From: Gammaproteobacteria bacterium
GTDB lineage: Bacteria > Pseudomonadota > Gammaproteobacteria > SZUA-152
NCBI GenBank assembly: GCA_011051755.1
Contig: DRKN01000011.1
Coordinates: 1 to 45,385, forward strand
Length of the DNA: 45,385 nucleotides
Direction of reading: 5' to 3'
The notes beneath the pieces were generated by a model. That model was not told the origin of the DNA. It saw nothing but the letters and a program-made list of their open reading frames with translations, and made no database searches. Each line of letters opens with the position of its first letter. The stretch's first letter is position 1. Below are positions 44,121 through 45,385 of the stretch, piece by piece. The translations under genes were made by a program, and so were the position numbers.

Positions 44121-44170
44121 AATAATCCGTTTTTCATCAGAACTGATGATGACAGAGAAAAATAAAACGG
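44121..44170. promoter_or_regulatory. Conserved palindromic block upstream of the metallopeptidase-like gene
   Basis: The palindrome CATCAGAACTGATG at 44135-44148 is identical to that at 23779-23792. Flanks are conserved (AAAAATAATC before, ATGATGxCAGAxAAAAA after), with three to four small differences per 20 bases. It is 77 bases after the LuxR stop and 108 bases before the next ATG, a position open to either an operator or a terminator role. Confidence 0.5.
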
Positions 44171-44255
44171 ACATTGTGACAAAAAATAATTCCCGATCTT
44201 TTCATGCGTTCCCACACTGGCCGCAATCGACTAACCAAAACGAAGGAGAAAGCCT

Positions 44256-44993
44256 ATGAATTCAGTAATTGAAAGATACTTAAAATTTCTTGTATTGATG
44301 ATTGCTATATTATTTAGCACTTTTTCTTTAATCACTAACCACGCAATAGCAAAAGACAGTCAGAAGACTTTTCAGATAGCTGGATTAGACACCCCTGATG
44401 GCCCTCCTCCTTGCGGTCAGGATGGTCAGTGTAATCTCGCTACATGCCCCAATGATCCCGATTGTCCACCCGAACCTGAGCCACCGGAAAGCACATCAGG
44501 GTCATCCGGGACATCCGATAATTTGGAACCATCCAGAGCATCTGATATCAAGAATTGCACGACACAGGAGACAACCGAAATCGGCTTTGCGATTGATTGG
44601 GGTGCAGATAACTGGGCTGGATTTGAAACAGCGCTAGAAAGTATTAGAGATTGGCCAGTGAAAATTGGAGGTTGTTTGAAAAACCGTTTTAAGAAAAACG
44701 GAAAGGTCGTTTGTGAAGACTCGATGAAGGGCAAGTGCAATGGCAACAATGGTTGGGCCGCTGCACTCAACAGAAAATGCCATATGTGCCCGGATTTTCT
44801 GGACAAGATTCGCGCCATAAGCGGTGTGGAGAATAGACAGGCGTGTTACTTCGCGCTCGTAACTCATGAGTGGGGCCATACATGCGAACGAGGACACAAG
44901 ACACTGGAAATAATTGATGACGAAGCGTTTAATTTTTGGAAATCAAACCACCCTGGTGTCACAATCAATTTCAATGATTGCGGAATGCAGTAA
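44256..44993 (+). CDS. Secreted cysteine-rich protein with HEWGH metallopeptidase motif
   Basis: The 245-residue product has a clear signal peptide (hydrophobic residues about 10-30, cleavage near ANHAIA/KDSQ). A Cys motif of the CPNDPDCPPEPEP type follows, then a Pro/Ser/Gly linker and a Cys-rich C-terminal domain. Residues 204-208 are HEWGH, a zincin HExxH motif, within LVTHEWGHTCERGHKTLE; H214, E218 or E223 could supply the third zinc ligand. AAGGAGAAAG before the ATG is a strong ribosome binding site. It is AT-richer than core genes. I do not recognise the exact family. A secreted zinc protease acting with the Tc toxin is a reasonable inference, not shown. Confidence 0.75.
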   Translation: MNSVIERYLKFLVLMIAILFSTFSLITNHAIAKDSQKTFQIAGLDTPDGPPPCGQDGQCNLATCPNDPDCPPEPEPPESTSGSSGTSDNLEPSRASDIKNCTTQETTEIGFAIDWGADNWAGFETALESIRDWPVKIGGCLKNRFKKNGKVVCEDSMKGKCNGNNGWAAALNRKCHMCPDFLDKIRAISGVENRQACYFALVTHEWGHTCERGHKTLEIIDDEAFNFWKSNHPGVTINFNDCGMQ

Positions 44994-45241
44994 CCAATTC
45001 GATGAACATCTTTGCACAGTGCTCATCCATTGGGTCTGTATGTAATAAACCAAAGGAAACCCTAAGCAGGGCAACAGTGGACAGCCAAAAGTAGCATGTC
45101 TTTTTGCATGCGCATTGATTTTCAAATTTAACAACATGTCATTTTATCCAGCGCTTAAAAACGGTACGGCAGTAGCGTATAAGAAGCTATACCGTTTAAC
45201 CGCCGGAAATGAATGTGCGGCCTGATTTGCGAGGGCTTCAG
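44994..45241. other. Right junction region before the inverted repeat
   Basis: No gene is supported. AAACGGTA (about 45158) and TACCGTTT (about 45192) form a nested inverted repeat with an inner TAGC/GCTA pair, 45158-45200. It has no T-tract. Nothing else recognisable is present. Confidence 0.45.
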
Positions 45242-45308
45242 CTAGTGTGGTGTAACGTATAAAGTGTACCTATCAGCGTGGTGGGAAGCCGTTAGCTGCA
45301 AGGCGCGT
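45242..45308 (-). repeat. Right copy of 67-bp inverted repeat
   Basis: Reads CTAGTGTGGTGTAACGTATA ... CTGCAAGGCGCGT on the plus strand, the reverse complement of 21772-21838 with two mismatches. Its outer 28 bases also form one arm of a larger imperfect hairpin that extends to 45368. The left copy lacks that second arm. Confidence 0.9.
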
Positions 45309-45368
45309 CTCGCCGGGAATGGCGTGCCCTTTTCAAGAGACGCAACGCCGCAGATGACGGCTTCCCGC
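45281..45368. repeat. Long imperfect hairpin at the right end of the segment
   Basis: Arm 45281-45311 pairs with 45337-45368: fourteen pairs from GTGGGAAGCCGTTA with TGACGGCTTCCCGC (two G-T), then CTGC/GCAG, GGCG/CGCC and CGTCTC/GAGACG, separated by small bulges. The 25-base loop is GC-rich. It includes the outer part of the 67-bp repeat. Such a long folded end could be a recombination substrate or a miniature element. Confidence 0.6.
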
Positions 45369-45385
45369 CGCGCCCGGAGGGAGGC

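Noticed and set aside
45242..45368. Integron attC site
   Set aside because: A long imperfect hairpin is present and GTTAG-type words occur, but the conserved GTTRRRY/RYYYAAC core pair is not matched and there is no integron integrase or cassette-like gene order.

Overview
The window looks like a chromosomal segment of a gammaproteobacterium. The evidence is a FadE-type acyl-CoA dehydrogenase of about 818 residues, a FadJ-type bifunctional enzyme with a partner thiolase, MoaC/MoaD/MoaE, Bax-like glucosaminidase, TfoX, Tag and an AEC transporter, all reading as ordinary gammaproteobacterial housekeeping genes. REP-like palindromes sit between many of them. No rRNA, tRNA, CRISPR array or intact insertion sequence was recognised.

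Layout. 1-1400: AT-richer sequence with a tandem-repeat block and two orphan ORFs, the second encoding a probable secreted protein. 1660-3030 (minus): a DUF3179 protein and a GNAT acetyltransferase. 3168-12373 (minus): a fatty-acid degradation cluster read in the order YiiX-like cysteine hydrolase, fadE, thiolase, fadJ-like, acyl-CoA synthetase, acyl-CoA thioesterase. It covers activation, dehydrogenation, hydration/oxidation, thiolysis and release of CoA. 12618-14534 (plus): AEC permease and Bax-like glucosaminidase. 14535-17200: repeats, a GDCCVxC small protein, decayed sequence and a patatin-like gene lacking its N-terminal catalytic half. 17198-19796 (minus): TfoX-YafY-Tag and two VOC proteins. 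19895-21568: moaC (minus) divergent from moaDE (plus), then a host-attachment-family protein (minus).

The striking part is 21772-45308. This 23.5 kb segment is bounded by a 67-bp inverted repeat that is 65/67 identical by eye. Inside are a LuxR-type regulator with two HTH domains, a naturally fused TcB-TcC toxin subunit (2558 aa) with an unrecognised C-terminal effector, a TcA subunit (3044 aa) with an added peptidoglycan-binding and transthyretin-like N-terminus, a broken GlxA/AraC regulator, a second LuxR regulator, and a secreted cysteine-rich protein with a HEWGH metallopeptidase motif.

Degenerate pieces of both LuxR genes lie on the opposite side of the Tc pair from their intact copies. 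The regulator cassette was therefore apparently duplicated around the toxin genes and then eroded. A perfect palindrome, CATCAG-AA-CTGATG, inside a conserved block of about 60 bp lies upstream of both the BC toxin gene and the metallopeptidase-like gene. The working hypothesis is one accessory toxin locus in which LuxR-type regulators control a Tc holotoxin and a secreted protease through a shared site. This is inferred from sequence only.
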